From Pseudomonas viridiflava (GTDB lineage: Bacteria; Pseudomonadota; Gammaproteobacteria; Pseudomonadales; Pseudomonadaceae): 64,000 nucleotides of DNA. Of this stretch, positions 27,618 through 37,174 are shown piece after piece. The notes below the pieces were generated by a model. That model was not told the DNA's origin, made no database searches, and saw only the letters and a list, made by a program, of their open reading frames with translations. The translations under genes and the position numbers were made by a program. The stretch is taken from NCBI RefSeq assembly GCF_900591205.1, contig NZ_UUPU01000085.1:186001-250000 (forward strand), written 5' to 3'. Positions within the stretch are counted from its first letter, which is position 1. Each line of letters begins with the position of its first letter.

Positions 27618-28502
27618 TCAGGGCACCGGCGAGTCCTGGAAAAAACTCGGGTTGTCCCGCAGGTACTGTTCGCGCATGACCGGGTCCAGCCACGAGGCAT
27701 AGGACTGCTGCACCTGGTCCTGAGGGATGTCGTGCAGCACCTGGTCGATCCGTTCGATGGCCTGGCGCCCCTGGGCGGTATCCGAACAGGCAATGTGCGT
27801 ACGTTGGTAGGGCGCGCTGCCCTTGATGGGATAGAAGCTCAGCTCATCGGCAGAGATCCCCTGTTGCAGCGCGTGGTAGCGAATTTCCGGCCAATACCCC
27901 AGGACCGCCTGCAGCCGTCCCAGGCGCTGCATCTGCAACAGGCTGCCAAGGGCATCGTTGCCGTAATGCAGCGCCAGTTTGTGTGAGTCGGCTTGTTTGA
28001 GCTGCTCATCAATGACCGGGCCGTAGCTGCGTTCCGCAGTAGCGCCTACGCGTGTTTTATGGTCGTCGAGAAAGCCCTGCAGGTCGAATTCGCCGTCCAC
28101 GATATAAGGAGCCATAGCCTCCTGCTGGCTGCGTCGGATCGTGATGCCATTACTGGCGACCACAAACGCCTGGCGCGAAAACACGATGAACCTGGCCCGC
28201 TCCGGCGTCCACAACAGCGATGGATCGCAGGTGAACGACGGCTCGCGCAGCATCTGCATGCCGCGTGCGCGATTAACGTGCAGCACTTGGTGTTGATACT
28301 CCGGCAAGCGCTGGATCAGTATCGGCAGCAGTTGGTCCAGCGCGCCCTGGCCTTTGCGCGGCCCTTCGAAAATGGTCAGCGGCGGCAAGTCGCGCAGTAG
28401 CCAGATCAACCTGTCCTCGGCGTGCGCCGACACAGGCCCGCCGCCGATCATTACGCCGGTAAGGGCCAACTGGATAAACCAGCGTTTGCACCGAGGCGGC
28501 AT
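27618..28502 (-). CDS. Periplasmic solute-binding-like protein (TIGR02285-like)
   Basis: This 294-residue secreted protein carries a signal peptide (MPPRCKRWFIQLALTGVMIG, cleavage after SAHA). The rest looks like a family 3 solute-binding fold of the TIGR02285 type: LIWLLRDLPPLTIFEG, then HVNRARGMQML and PSFTCDPSLLWTPERARFI. Related proteins are often orphan sensors or binding proteins without an ABC permease, as here. Its ATG overlaps the stop of the CoA-transferase gene by one base (TGATG), so the two are translationally coupled. Confidence 0.75.
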   Translation of the reverse strand: MPPRCKRWFIQLALTGVMIGGGPVSAHAEDRLIWLLRDLPPLTIFEGPRKGQGALDQLLPILIQRLPEYQHQVLHVNRARGMQMLREPSFTCDPSLLWTPERARFIVFSRQAFVVASNGITIRRSQQEAMAPYIVDGEFDLQGFLDDHKTRVGATAERSYGPVIDEQLKQADSHKLALHYGNDALGSLLQMQRLGRLQAVLGYWPEIRYHALQQGISADELSFYPIKGSAPYQRTHIACSDTAQGRQAIERIDQVLHDIPQDQVQQSYASWLDPVMREQYLRDNPSFFQDSPVP

Positions 28503-29701
28503 CAGATCGCGCCTTCCTCACGCAAGCGGACGATGGCGGCTGCGTCGTATCCCAACTCGCCCAGCAGCACGCTGTTGTGTTCGCCCAGTTGCGGCCCCAC
28601 CCATTCGCAGCTGCCCGGCGTGTCCGACAGCTTGGGCACGATGCCGGGCATCTTGAAGTCCTTGCCGCCGGGCAGTTGGGCCTTGAGGAACATTTCGCGC
28701 GCCAGGAATTGCGGGTCGCCGAGCATGTCTTCGGCGCTGTAGATGCGACTGGCGGGCACCTCGGCCTTATTGAGCTGTTCGATCACCTGCTCCAATGGCA
28801 GCGAGTTGACCCAACGATCAATCACCCCATATAACTCGTCGCGGCGCCTGTCGCGCCCATCGTTACTGGCCAGTGCCGGGTCGTCGGCCAGGTCATCGCG
28901 GCCGATGGCCGCCATGAAACGCTTGAAAATCGCATCACCGTTGGCGCCGATCTGCACATGCTTGCCGTCAGCGCTGGTGTGGATCGAGGAGGGCGTGATG
29001 CCAGGCATGATGTTGCCGGTGCGTTCGCGAATAAAGCCGAACACATCGAACTCGGGGATCATGCTTTCCATCATGGCGAAGATGGCTTCGTACAGCGCCA
29101 CGTCCACCACCTGGCCCAGGCCGCCGTTGACCTCTCGATGACGCAGCGCCATCAGGGCGCCGATCACCGCCCATAACGCTGCGATGGAGTCGCCGATGGA
29201 AATCCCGGTGCGCACCGGCGGGCGGTCCTCGAAACCGGTGATGTAACGCAGGCCGCCCATGGACTCGCCCACCGCGCCAAACCCTGGCTGATCCTTCATC
29301 GGTCCGGTCTGGCCAAAACCCGAGAGGCGCACCATCACCAGCTTGGGGTTGAGCGCGTGCAGGGTGTCCCAGCCCAGGCCGAGTTTTTCCAGCACGCCGG
29401 GGCGGAAATTCTCGATCAGGATGTCGGCGTCCGCCAGTAACTGCTTGAGGATCGCCAGGCCGTCCGGGTGTTTGAGGTTCAGCGTCAGCGACTTCTTGTT
29501 GCGCGCCTGCACAAACCACCATAACGACGTGCCCTCGTACAGCTTGCGCCACTTGCGCAGCGGATCGCCGCCGTCCGGCGATTCCACCTTGACCACCTCG
29601 GCCCCGAATTCGGCGCAGATGCGTGAGGCGAACGGGCCGGCGATCAGGGTGCCGAGTTCGATGACTTTCAGTCCGGCGAGCGGTTTGGCATTAAACGACA
29701 T
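28502..29701 (-). CDS. CaiB/BaiF family CoA-transferase
   Basis: This 399-residue family III CoA-transferase moves CoA between organic acids. The N-terminal Rossmann part has GLKVIELGTLIAGPFASRIC and AEVVKVESPDGGDPLR. The substrate site NKKSLTLNLKHPDG follows, and the probable catalytic Asp is in VVDVALYEAIFAMMES. RPPVRTGISIGDSIAA is also conserved. Neither the acyl donor nor acceptor can be read from the sequence. It is coupled to the downstream solute-binding-like gene. Confidence 0.9.
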   Translation of the reverse strand: MSFNAKPLAGLKVIELGTLIAGPFASRICAEFGAEVVKVESPDGGDPLRKWRKLYEGTSLWWFVQARNKKSLTLNLKHPDGLAILKQLLADADILIENFRPGVLEKLGLGWDTLHALNPKLVMVRLSGFGQTGPMKDQPGFGAVGESMGGLRYITGFEDRPPVRTGISIGDSIAALWAVIGALMALRHREVNGGLGQVVDVALYEAIFAMMESMIPEFDVFGFIRERTGNIMPGITPSSIHTSADGKHVQIGANGDAIFKRFMAAIGRDDLADDPALASNDGRDRRRDELYGVIDRWVNSLPLEQVIEQLNKAEVPASRIYSAEDMLGDPQFLAREMFLKAQLPGGKDFKMPGIVPKLSDTPGSCEWVGPQLGEHNSVLLGELGYDAAAIVRLREEGAI

Positions 29702-29836
29702 GGGGTTCCTTGTCTGCGCGGGGCGGTGGTGTGATGCCTTTTAACATAGGCGAGTGGGCCGTGCAGCGCAGGATTCGTTGAATGACCTCGCCATCGGTTA
29801 GACTGGCCGCCTTTCCCTGTCTCTAGAAGCCCGTTC

Positions 29837-30379
29837 ATGGCCCAGCCGTCCACGACCTACAAATTCGAACTCAACCTCACCGACCTTGACCGCTCGGTGT
29901 ACGAGAGCGTCAAACAGACCATCGCCCGCCACCCTTCGGAAACCGAAGAGCGCATGACTGTGCGCCTGCTGGCCTACGCCCTCTGGTACAACGAGCAATT
30001 GGCGTTCGGTCGCGGCTTGTCAGATGTAGACGAACCAGCCCTGTGGGAAAAAAGCCTGGATGATCGGGTTCTGCACTGGATCGAAGTCGGCCAGCCTGAC
30101 GCCGACCGCCTGACCTGGTGCTCGCGCCGCACTGAACGCACCAGCCTGCTGGCGTATGGCAGCCTGCGCGTGTGGGAAGGCAAAGTGGTGCCGGTGGCCA
30201 ACAACCTGAAAAATGTACACATCGCCGCCGTTCCGCCGGAAGTCCTCGAGACACTCGCCAAGGACATGCCGCGTGTTATCAAGTGGGACGTGATGATCAG
30301 CGAAGGCACGATTTTCGTGACCGATGATCGCGGCCAGCATGAAGTACAACTGCAATGGCTGGTCGGCGAACGCGGTTGA
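29837..30379 (+). CDS. YaeQ family protein
   Basis: This 180-residue protein starts MAQPSTTYKFELNLTDLDRS and has RHPSETEERMTVRLLAYALW and VGQPDADRLTWCSRRTERTS, the hallmarks of YaeQ. YaeQ has a PD-(D/E)XK nuclease-like fold by structure; a biochemical role is not established. No ribosome site stands out; the ATG is the first in frame. Confidence 0.92.
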   Translation: MAQPSTTYKFELNLTDLDRSVYESVKQTIARHPSETEERMTVRLLAYALWYNEQLAFGRGLSDVDEPALWEKSLDDRVLHWIEVGQPDADRLTWCSRRTERTSLLAYGSLRVWEGKVVPVANNLKNVHIAAVPPEVLETLAKDMPRVIKWDVMISEGTIFVTDDRGQHEVQLQWLVGERG

Positions 30380-30437
30380 GCTACAGACTCAAGCTGCAAG
30401 CTTTGAGCTACAAGCTTGAAGCTTGAAGCTTGCAGCT
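30378..30437. repeat. AGCTTGAAGCTTGCAGCT-type palindromic repeat upstream of recJ
   Basis: The segment repeats short words (AAGCTTGAAGCTTGAAGCTT, AAGCTGCAAGCTT) and its two halves are imperfectly inverted. It belongs to the same family as the hom-thrC repeat. It begins at the yaeQ stop and ends about 33 bases before recJ. Confidence 0.75.
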
Positions 30438-30470
30438 AATATTCCCCTACAGAGAGCTCCCCTGCGTCCC

Positions 30471-32180
30471 ATGCGTATTGATCCTCGCCCGTTGCCCGCT
30501 GTCCTGCCGTTTCTCGGTGAACTGCCACCGCTGTTGACCCGTCTCTACGCCGCACGCGGGGTGCAGTCCGAGGCCGAGCTGGATAAAAGCCTGGCGCGGC
30601 TGATTCCCTATCAGCAGCTCAAGGGCATCGACGCGGCGGTGGACTTGCTGGTGACCGCACTGGAGCAGCGCCAGCGTATCCTGATCGTCGGCGACTTCGA
30701 TGCCGATGGCGCCACTGCCAGCACCGTGGGCACCCTTGGCCTGCGTCTGCTCGGGGCAGCGCACGTCGACTACCTGGTGCCCAACCGTTTCGAATACGGC
30801 TACGGCCTGACGCCGGAAATCGTCGCGGTGGCGTTGCAGCGCGAGCCGCAGTTGCTGATCACGGTGGATAACGGCATTTCCAGCGTCGAAGGCGTGGCGG
30901 CGGCGAAAGCGGCGGGGCTGCAAGTGCTGGTGACCGATCACCACTTGCCGGGAGACGAATTGCCGGCGGCGGATGCCATCGTCAACCCGAACCAGCCCGG
31001 CTGCGAATTCCCGAGCAAGGCGTTGGCTGGGGTTGGCGTGATCTTTTACGTACTGATGGCCTTGCGCGCGCGTTTGCGCAGCCTGGGTTGGTACGACAAC
31101 AAACCCCAGCCGAACATCGGTGAGCTGCTCGACCTGGTGGCCCTGGGCAGCGTGGCCGACGTGGTGCCCCTGGACGCCAACAACCGCATCCTCGTGCACC
31201 AGGGTCTGGAGCGTATTCGCGCAGGGCGTGCGCGGCCGGGGATCAAAGCGATCCTCGAAGTGGCCAAGCGCGATGCGGCGCGCATTACCTCCACCGACCT
31301 CGGCTTTATCCTCGGGCCCCGCCTGAACGCCGCCGGGCGCCTGGATGATATGAGCCTGGGTATCGAATGCCTGCTCACCACCGACTTTGCCGCCGCCCGC
31401 GAAATGGCTGCGCAACTGGACGGCATGAACCAGGACCGCAAATCCATCGAACAAGGCATGCAGCGTGAGGCCCTGGCCCAGCTCAAGGACTTGCCGGTGG
31501 AGTCGATGCCCTATGGTTTGTGCCTGTTCGACCCGGAATGGCATCAGGGTGTGATCGGGATTCTGGCGTCGCGTATGAAAGAGCGCTACTTTCGCCCGAC
31601 CATCGCTTTCGCCGACGCCGGTGACGGCCTGCTCAAGGGCTCGGGGCGCTCTGTGCAGGGGTTTCACATCCGCGATGCGCTGGCGGTGGTCGCGAGCCAG
31701 CATCCCAACCTGATCACCAAATACGGCGGCCACGCCATGGCGGCAGGGCTGACCTTGCCCGAGGCGAATTTCCCACTGTTTGCTGAAGCCTTCGATGCCG
31801 AAGTGCGTCGGCAACTGCGTGAAGAAGACCTGACCGGACGCCTGCTGTCCGACGGCACTCTGGCGGTGGAAGAGTTTCACCTGGAACTGGCGCGTGCGTT
31901 ACGGCATGCGGGGCCTTGGGGGCAGCACTTTCCCGAGCCGTTGTTCCACGGGGTGTTTCAGTTGGTGGAACAGCGCGTCGTGGGTGAGCGGCATCTAAAA
32001 GTGGTGCTCAAGAGCGAATGCGGGTCGGTGAAGCTCGATGGCATTGCGTTTGGCGTGGACCGTGAGGTCTGGCCGAACCCGACGGTACGTTGGGTGGAGT
32101 TGGCCTACAAGCTCGATGTGAACGAGTTTCGCGGCAATGAAACCGTGCAGTTGATGATTGCGCACATCGAACCGCGTTAG
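30471..32180 (+). CDS. recJ: Single-stranded-DNA-specific exonuclease RecJ
   Basis: RecJ is a 5'-3' ssDNA exonuclease of RecF-pathway and mismatch repair. The 569-residue protein has the DHH motifs VGDFDADGATASTVG, VDNGISS and VTDHHLPGDELP, the DHHA1 region with GSGRSVQGFHIRDAL and GGHAMAAGLT, and the C-terminal OB fold. An ATG 16 codons upstream lies inside the palindromic repeat and was rejected. yaeQ precedes it. Confidence 0.96.
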   Translation: MRIDPRPLPAVLPFLGELPPLLTRLYAARGVQSEAELDKSLARLIPYQQLKGIDAAVDLLVTALEQRQRILIVGDFDADGATASTVGTLGLRLLGAAHVDYLVPNRFEYGYGLTPEIVAVALQREPQLLITVDNGISSVEGVAAAKAAGLQVLVTDHHLPGDELPAADAIVNPNQPGCEFPSKALAGVGVIFYVLMALRARLRSLGWYDNKPQPNIGELLDLVALGSVADVVPLDANNRILVHQGLERIRAGRARPGIKAILEVAKRDAARITSTDLGFILGPRLNAAGRLDDMSLGIECLLTTDFAAAREMAAQLDGMNQDRKSIEQGMQREALAQLKDLPVESMPYGLCLFDPEWHQGVIGILASRMKERYFRPTIAFADAGDGLLKGSGRSVQGFHIRDALAVVASQHPNLITKYGGHAMAAGLTLPEANFPLFAEAFDAEVRRQLREEDLTGRLLSDGTLAVEEFHLELARALRHAGPWGQHFPEPLFHGVFQLVEQRVVGERHLKVVLKSECGSVKLDGIAFGVDREVWPNPTVRWVELAYKLDVNEFRGNETVQLMIAHIEPR

Positions 32181-32202
32181 GGCTTAGCTCCACCACAAAA
32201 CA

Positions 32203-32290
32203 AATGTGGGAGCTGGCTTGCCTGCGATGGCATCACTGAAGTGTGACTGACACACCGAGGTGATGCTATCGCAGGCAAGCCAGCTCCCAC
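32203..32290. repeat. REP pair (inverted), GTGGGAGCTGGCTTGCCTGCGAT class
   Basis: Two inverted cores lie around a loop of about 40 bases between the convergent ends of recJ and the hydrolase gene. Confidence 0.88.
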
Positions 32291-32326
32291 AGAAGTGCCC
32301 ACATTCAGTTTTGTGGGCAGCCAGAA

Positions 32327-33613
32327 TTACTCGGCTTTATCCTTACCCTGGTGCTTCACGATGATGTCCACCAACCGCTGTGCCAGCGCCGGGTAGTTCT
32401 CGTCAAAGTGATGCCCGCCCGGCAGCTTCACCGCTTCGCCTACCGCGGTCTTGTCGGTGCAACCACTCTCATCGACTTCCTCTGCACCGTAGATGCACAC
32501 CACTTTGTCAGCCGGTAGCTTGGCCATTTCCGGGCCGGTGGCGGCTTCTTTACCGGCGTTGCCGAGCCAGCCTTCCACTTCGATTTCAAAGCTGCCGGTG
32601 CGTGCAAATGCCAGCAGGATGATCACGTCGACGCGTTGCTGCTCGTTTTCCGGCAGGCGGTTGTAGATCGCCGGCAGGACATCGGCGCCAAACGAGTAAC
32701 CGGTCAGCACGAAGCGCTTGGTGCCCCATTTCTGGCGGTAATGCTGCATCAGCTCGGTGAGGTCTTTGGCGCTTTGTTCCGGGGTCTTGTGCTGCCAGTA
32801 GTAGCGCAGGGTGTCGATGCCGACCACCGGGTAACCGATCTTGGCCATTTCGCCGGCCACATCGCGGTCCAGGTCACGCCAGCCGCCGTCACCGGAGAGG
32901 AACAGGGTCACGGTGTCCTTGGCTTGGCCGGCCGGGACTTCCACGACTGGAATCGCCAGGCCGCCGTTGTCCGAACCGACCAACTGTTTGCGCAGTTCGT
33001 TGTTCAGCACTTGCGGGTAGTGAATGTCGTAGTCGCTGATGCTGGTAGTGGCGCGCGGGGTGTCACGTACGAAACTGGCGCTTTCATCGTCAGGGTTGTC
33101 GTTCCACGCCACCAGCCAGTTGCCGTGTGCCGAGGTTTTCGGCAGCGGGTCCTTGCAGCCTTCCTGTACCAGGGCGAAGCCCACGGAGATGGCATTGGCT
33201 TTGTCGTCGTTCTGGGTGGCCAGCCAGCGCCAGGCGAGTGCCGCGCCAGGGCCGATGCCGCTGACCAGGGTTGCCGGGCCTTTAAGCTGGCTCAGGGCAC
33301 TCTGCAGGGCTTGTTCCTGCAACTTGCAGTCATCTTTGGGCAGGATCACTTGAACGATTTGCGCCTTACCGCCCTGGCTCAGGGCAATCAGTTGGCTGTC
33401 GGTCAGGGTTTCATCGGCCATCACGGCCACGGCCACCCGGGCTTTGGCGGAGCCTGCGGGGGTGACCCGGGTCATCACCGAACCGTCGGCCTGGGGCAAT
33501 TGCTCCAGGGTCGGTTGCGGGGCAGGGCGGTTCCAGTACCAAAAGCCACCGCCTGCGATCAGGGCGAGCAGCACTACAAAGGCCAATACATACCGCCAGG
33601 AACGTCGAATCAT
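32327..33613 (-). CDS. AcvB/VirJ-like aminoacyl-phosphatidylglycerol hydrolase
   Basis: This 428-residue protein has one N-terminal membrane anchor (about 8-27), so it is periplasmic. The C-terminal alpha/beta hydrolase part (about 220-420) has LFLSGDGGWRDLDRDV, the nucleophile elbow TGYSFGADVLP and the His-bearing KLPGGHHFDENY. It corresponds to PA0919 of P. aeruginosa, reported to remove alanine from alanyl-phosphatidylglycerol, and to Agrobacterium AcvB. Its start overlaps the mprF stop (TGATG), pairing the hydrolase with the synthase. Confidence 0.87.
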   Translation of the reverse strand: MIRRSWRYVLAFVVLLALIAGGGFWYWNRPAPQPTLEQLPQADGSVMTRVTPAGSAKARVAVAVMADETLTDSQLIALSQGGKAQIVQVILPKDDCKLQEQALQSALSQLKGPATLVSGIGPGAALAWRWLATQNDDKANAISVGFALVQEGCKDPLPKTSAHGNWLVAWNDNPDDESASFVRDTPRATTSISDYDIHYPQVLNNELRKQLVGSDNGGLAIPVVEVPAGQAKDTVTLFLSGDGGWRDLDRDVAGEMAKIGYPVVGIDTLRYYWQHKTPEQSAKDLTELMQHYRQKWGTKRFVLTGYSFGADVLPAIYNRLPENEQQRVDVIILLAFARTGSFEIEVEGWLGNAGKEAATGPEMAKLPADKVVCIYGAEEVDESGCTDKTAVGEAVKLPGGHHFDENYPALAQRLVDIIVKHQGKDKAE

Positions 33614-36255
33614 CAGCGTTTCACCAATCCAGTCAAGCCGCCCGCGATCAGGGCGGCGGTATCGGCCAGTGCCACCAGCGGATCAAGTCCTGCGGGCACG
33701 GCCATGTAACGGGGTTCCCAGTCAGGCTGGAACTTGTCTTTGAAGCGGCGCAAACCTTGGAAGTTATACAGTTGCTCGCCGCGGCGGAACACCATCGAGC
33801 CCAGGCGTTGGGTCAGCGGGGCGCCACGTCGCGGTTGCAGGCCCGACAACGGCACCATGCCGAGGCTGAAGCGGGCGTAGCCGTGACTCTTATAATGTTG
33901 AATCAGGCCGACCATCATGAACTCCATGGTCAGCTTCGGCGCGTCCGGGTGGGCGCGCATCAGGTCGAGACTGGCCAGATCATGGTTGTAGGTCTCAAGC
34001 AGGTTGGCGAACGCTACCGGTTGCCCTTCGAAGCGAATGATCGCGATACGAAAGTGCTTGAGGTAATCGTCGCTGAAACGGCCCAGGGAAAAGCCCTTTT
34101 CCCGCACGTTCTTGCCGGTGAGCCAGGCATCGGAGATGACCTTGAGCTCGTCCATCGGCGCCGTACCTGGCTCAAAGATCTCCAGGGACAGGCCGTCCCG
34201 GGTGCCACGGTTCCAGGTGTAGCGCAGGTCCTTCATCTCTTTGCCCTTGGCTTCCAGGTCAAAGCGTTTCAGGTCGACGCGGGCTTCCTCGCCCAGCTTG
34301 ATCGCGGTAAGACCGATGTCCATGTAGTACGGCAGGTTTTCGGCGCGTACCTGGTAGAACACCGGGCGCGCGTGGTGGATGTCGCACAGGTCGCGGAACT
34401 GCCAGATCATCTCGGCGCGTGGCTGGGTCGGGCCGATCGGGTCATACAAGGCCACCAGGCTGCGCCCGCGACGCGCATACATCAAAAAGGCTTCGTCGTT
34501 GGGGTGGAACAGCAACGCTTTGTCACCGGTCAGCGCGAGGCCGCCGTCGGGTTGCGACGAGGCCATCAGGATCTTGGTGGCGCGCTCCAGCTCGTCAGGT
34601 GTCGGCAGGTGGATCACCGGGCGTGCGGTGCGCAGCAGCCAGGTCAACGACACGATCACCAGCAGCACGGCGGCGCCCAGCAATGAGCGCAGGCCACGCG
34701 GGGCGTTGGCATCAAGGGTGAACTGCCACCACAGTTGGTGGCTGTAGGGCACATCCTGATAGGCAAACAGCAGCAGCCAGATCGAGGCACCCAGCACGCA
34801 GACGCTGGCCACCAGATACAGCGGCGAAAACGGCAGCTCGGTCAGGCGGCTGGCGCGATAGAACGAGCGCCGGAAGATCGCCAGCAACACCGCGGTCATG
34901 GTCATCAGGCTGGCTTCTTCCCAGTCGAAACCTTTAAGCAATGAGAGCAGGGCGCCGGTGAGCAATAGCACCATGGTCAGCATCCAGGCCGCCGACAAGC
35001 GTCGACGCAGGCCCTGGGCCAGCAGCAGGCACAACACGCCGATCAGGCTGGCACCAAAGTGCGAGGCATCAATCAGGCGGTGGGGAATCAGGAAGCCGAT
35101 GTTTTCCAGGCGTGAGTCGATTTCCGGCGTGGCGCCGGAAAACAGCAGGACCACGCCGGACAAAAAAACCAGTACGGCCAATACCGGTGCCGCCAGGCCC
35201 GAGGCCACCCGCAGGCTTTGCTGGGTCTGGAACAGGCGTTGCGCTTCATTGACCAGCAGGAACACACAGGCGATCAGCAGCGGCAGCACCACGTAGATCA
35301 TGCGGTACAGCAGTAGGGCGGCGGCCAGTGGCGCGGCGCCGAGCTTGTCGGCGAAGGCGGCGAGCAGGATCGCTTCGAATACGCCAACACCCCCCGGTAC
35401 ATGGCTGAGCACGCCGGCGGCCAGGGCCAGCAGGTACACCAGCAGGAAGGGGCCGAAGGGCGGGGCTTCCGGCAGCAACAGATAAAGGACGGTGGCGGCA
35501 GCGGCCACGTCCAGTGCGGTGATGATCAGTTGCAGGAAGGTCAGGCGACGACCCGGCAGGCGCAATGTACGGCGCCCGGCTTTTACCAGCAGGTTATCCG
35601 GGTAGGGTTGCTCCGGCAGGCGGCGGCGATAGATGCCGATGCACAGCACGGTCGACAACAGCAGCACGGCACCGGCAACCCCACCGAGCAAACCTTGCGA
35701 TAAATGCAGGTAGGTCGATGCAGCCGGCAGGTTACTCAGTGTGGCCAGCGCAGCCAGCGGCGGCAGCGCGCAGCCCAGCGCCAGACTGGCGAACACGGTC
35801 ATGTGGGCAACTTCCGAAGCCCCAATGCCATGGCGTGCATATAAACGGTAACGCACCGAGCCACCGGAGAGCATCGACAAACCAATGGCGTTGCCGATGG
35901 CGAAGGCGGTAAAGCCACCGAGCGCCAGGGTTTTGGCCGGCAGTTTTACCCCGGCATAGCGCGCGCCGGAAAACTCATAGCCCAACAAAATGATGAAGCC
36001 CGCGACAGCGGCACCAAATGCGCCGAGCAACGCTGGCTTGGGCACTTCCAGGATCGAGTCGTGGAGCGCGTAGAGGTCGAGTTCCAGCAGCAGGTGTCGG
36101 CAGGCGATCAAGGCGATTGCGAACAGCAACAGAGTAACGGCCAGCCCAATGGGTTGCCGGTATTTGCTCAACAGATCGAGCCAGCGCAAACGGGTGGGAG
36201 CGATCGGTTGTTCTGCTGTAACAGTGTCTTGTGGTTCAGACGAGTTGGCGCGCAT
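33613..36255 (-). CDS. mprF: Aminoacyl-phosphatidylglycerol synthase MprF
   Basis: MprF moves an amino acid from tRNA onto phosphatidylglycerol and flips the product, making the surface less negative. The 880-residue protein has about fourteen membrane segments (residues about 30-540) and a cytosolic GNAT-like synthase domain (about 560-870) with LALTGDKALLFHPNDEAF and FSLGMVPLSGLQP. The PA0920 homologue makes alanyl-PG. The ATG has AGGTGA just upstream; a TTG one codon earlier is less likely. It is translationally coupled to the hydrolase gene. Confidence 0.94.
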   Translation of the reverse strand: MRANSSEPQDTVTAEQPIAPTRLRWLDLLSKYRQPIGLAVTLLLFAIALIACRHLLLELDLYALHDSILEVPKPALLGAFGAAVAGFIILLGYEFSGARYAGVKLPAKTLALGGFTAFAIGNAIGLSMLSGGSVRYRLYARHGIGASEVAHMTVFASLALGCALPPLAALATLSNLPAASTYLHLSQGLLGGVAGAVLLLSTVLCIGIYRRRLPEQPYPDNLLVKAGRRTLRLPGRRLTFLQLIITALDVAAAATVLYLLLPEAPPFGPFLLVYLLALAAGVLSHVPGGVGVFEAILLAAFADKLGAAPLAAALLLYRMIYVVLPLLIACVFLLVNEAQRLFQTQQSLRVASGLAAPVLAVLVFLSGVVLLFSGATPEIDSRLENIGFLIPHRLIDASHFGASLIGVLCLLLAQGLRRRLSAAWMLTMVLLLTGALLSLLKGFDWEEASLMTMTAVLLAIFRRSFYRASRLTELPFSPLYLVASVCVLGASIWLLLFAYQDVPYSHQLWWQFTLDANAPRGLRSLLGAAVLLVIVSLTWLLRTARPVIHLPTPDELERATKILMASSQPDGGLALTGDKALLFHPNDEAFLMYARRGRSLVALYDPIGPTQPRAEMIWQFRDLCDIHHARPVFYQVRAENLPYYMDIGLTAIKLGEEARVDLKRFDLEAKGKEMKDLRYTWNRGTRDGLSLEIFEPGTAPMDELKVISDAWLTGKNVREKGFSLGRFSDDYLKHFRIAIIRFEGQPVAFANLLETYNHDLASLDLMRAHPDAPKLTMEFMMVGLIQHYKSHGYARFSLGMVPLSGLQPRRGAPLTQRLGSMVFRRGEQLYNFQGLRRFKDKFQPDWEPRYMAVPAGLDPLVALADTAALIAGGLTGLVKR

Positions 36256-36495
36256 CAATCACCTCGTGGATTGTGCGCGACAGGATGGAGGTATCCAGCC
36301 AAGTTACCAATCCCTATGGACAAAATAATTACAAATATTAACGCGTATCACCGGGTGCGGCGACAGCGGCCATTGGTCGTAGAGGGTAGTGCTTGAACAT
36401 TGAGCATAGCTTGCAAAGAGATGGACTCAACAAACCGCGCAGGGTTTCATGAAAGATGCCATGCCATTGTTTCAGAAGAACTTTTTCACCGGATA

Positions 36496-36528
36496 CAAAA
36501 AAGGCCACTCTTTCGAGTAGCCTTTTTT
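36496..36528 (-). terminator. Rho-independent terminator after first tRNA-fMet
   Basis: Read on the minus strand, AAAAAAGGCTACTC pairs with GAGTGGCCTTTTTT across a 5-base loop. The same sequence follows the second tRNA copy. Confidence 0.92.
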
Positions 36529-36534
36529 GATGTT

Positions 36535-36611
<77 letters not shown>

Positions 36612-36623
36612 TCTGTGGGCGGC

Positions 36624-36651
36624 ATTGTACAGCCCAACGGCAGGGTGTCAA
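36624..36651 (-). promoter_or_regulatory. Promoter of tRNA-fMet copy 1
   Basis: On the minus strand TTGACA and TACAAT are spaced by 16 bases and end 12 bases before the tRNA. This is close to consensus, as expected for a stable RNA gene. Confidence 0.85.
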
Positions 36652-36780
36652 CCGTTAAAGGGCCGATGGGTCAAATAAGTGTGAAATAGCCGCTGAATGC
36701 CAACCATGCGCGGTAAGTGCGCGACGGGCAAAGATTTTTCTGTCTTACAATTTTCGTACACAGGTAAAACAGACACGCAC

Positions 36781-36812
36781 AAAAAAGGCCACTCTTTCGA
36801 GTAGCCTTTTTT
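36781..36812 (-). terminator. Rho-independent terminator after second tRNA-fMet
   Basis: It is identical to the terminator behind copy 1, with the same stem and T run. Confidence 0.92.
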
Positions 36813-36818
36813 GATGTT

Positions 36819-36895
<77 letters not shown>

Positions 36896-36908
36896 TCTGT
36901 GTGTCGGC

Positions 36909-36936
36909 ATTCTACAGAGGAACGCGAGTGTGTCAA
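36909..36936 (-). promoter_or_regulatory. Promoter of tRNA-fMet copy 2
   Basis: On the minus strand TTGACA and TAGAAT are spaced by 16 bases, the same geometry as copy 1 with a different spacer. Confidence 0.8.
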
Positions 36937-37112
36937 CCTGTGAATGGAAGAAAAGCGCTTGTGGTTCAATCGCTTAGCTCTCTATAAGGGGCTCGGGAAG
37001 CGCTCGGGCCCAGTCTGGCCGAGGGTTTCAGCTCTATTGGGAGGTGAAATTCGATTGAGAAAATAAATTCATCCAGGAATTTTCCTACCGCTCGGGCGGA
37101 AGAATCAAACTA

Positions 37113-37128
37113 CTGGTGCTATATACAG
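37113..37128 (+). promoter_or_regulatory. LexA box upstream of dinB
   Basis: CTGGTGCTATATACAG fits the CTG-N10-CAG SOS box with an A+T-rich centre and lies 46 bases before the dinB ATG. It predicts LexA repression and induction by DNA damage. Confidence 0.85.
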
Positions 37129-37174
37129 GGGTGAATGCGATACTGGCCGCCCGTTGAATCAACCTTCTGTTTAT

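Noticed and set aside
36476..36489. Third TTTTTCAC word (AGAACTTTTTCACC) near the tRNA genes
   Set aside because: It does not point toward a protein gene, lacks the GAnnACAG word 16 bases downstream and is probably a chance match to the ColR-like box.
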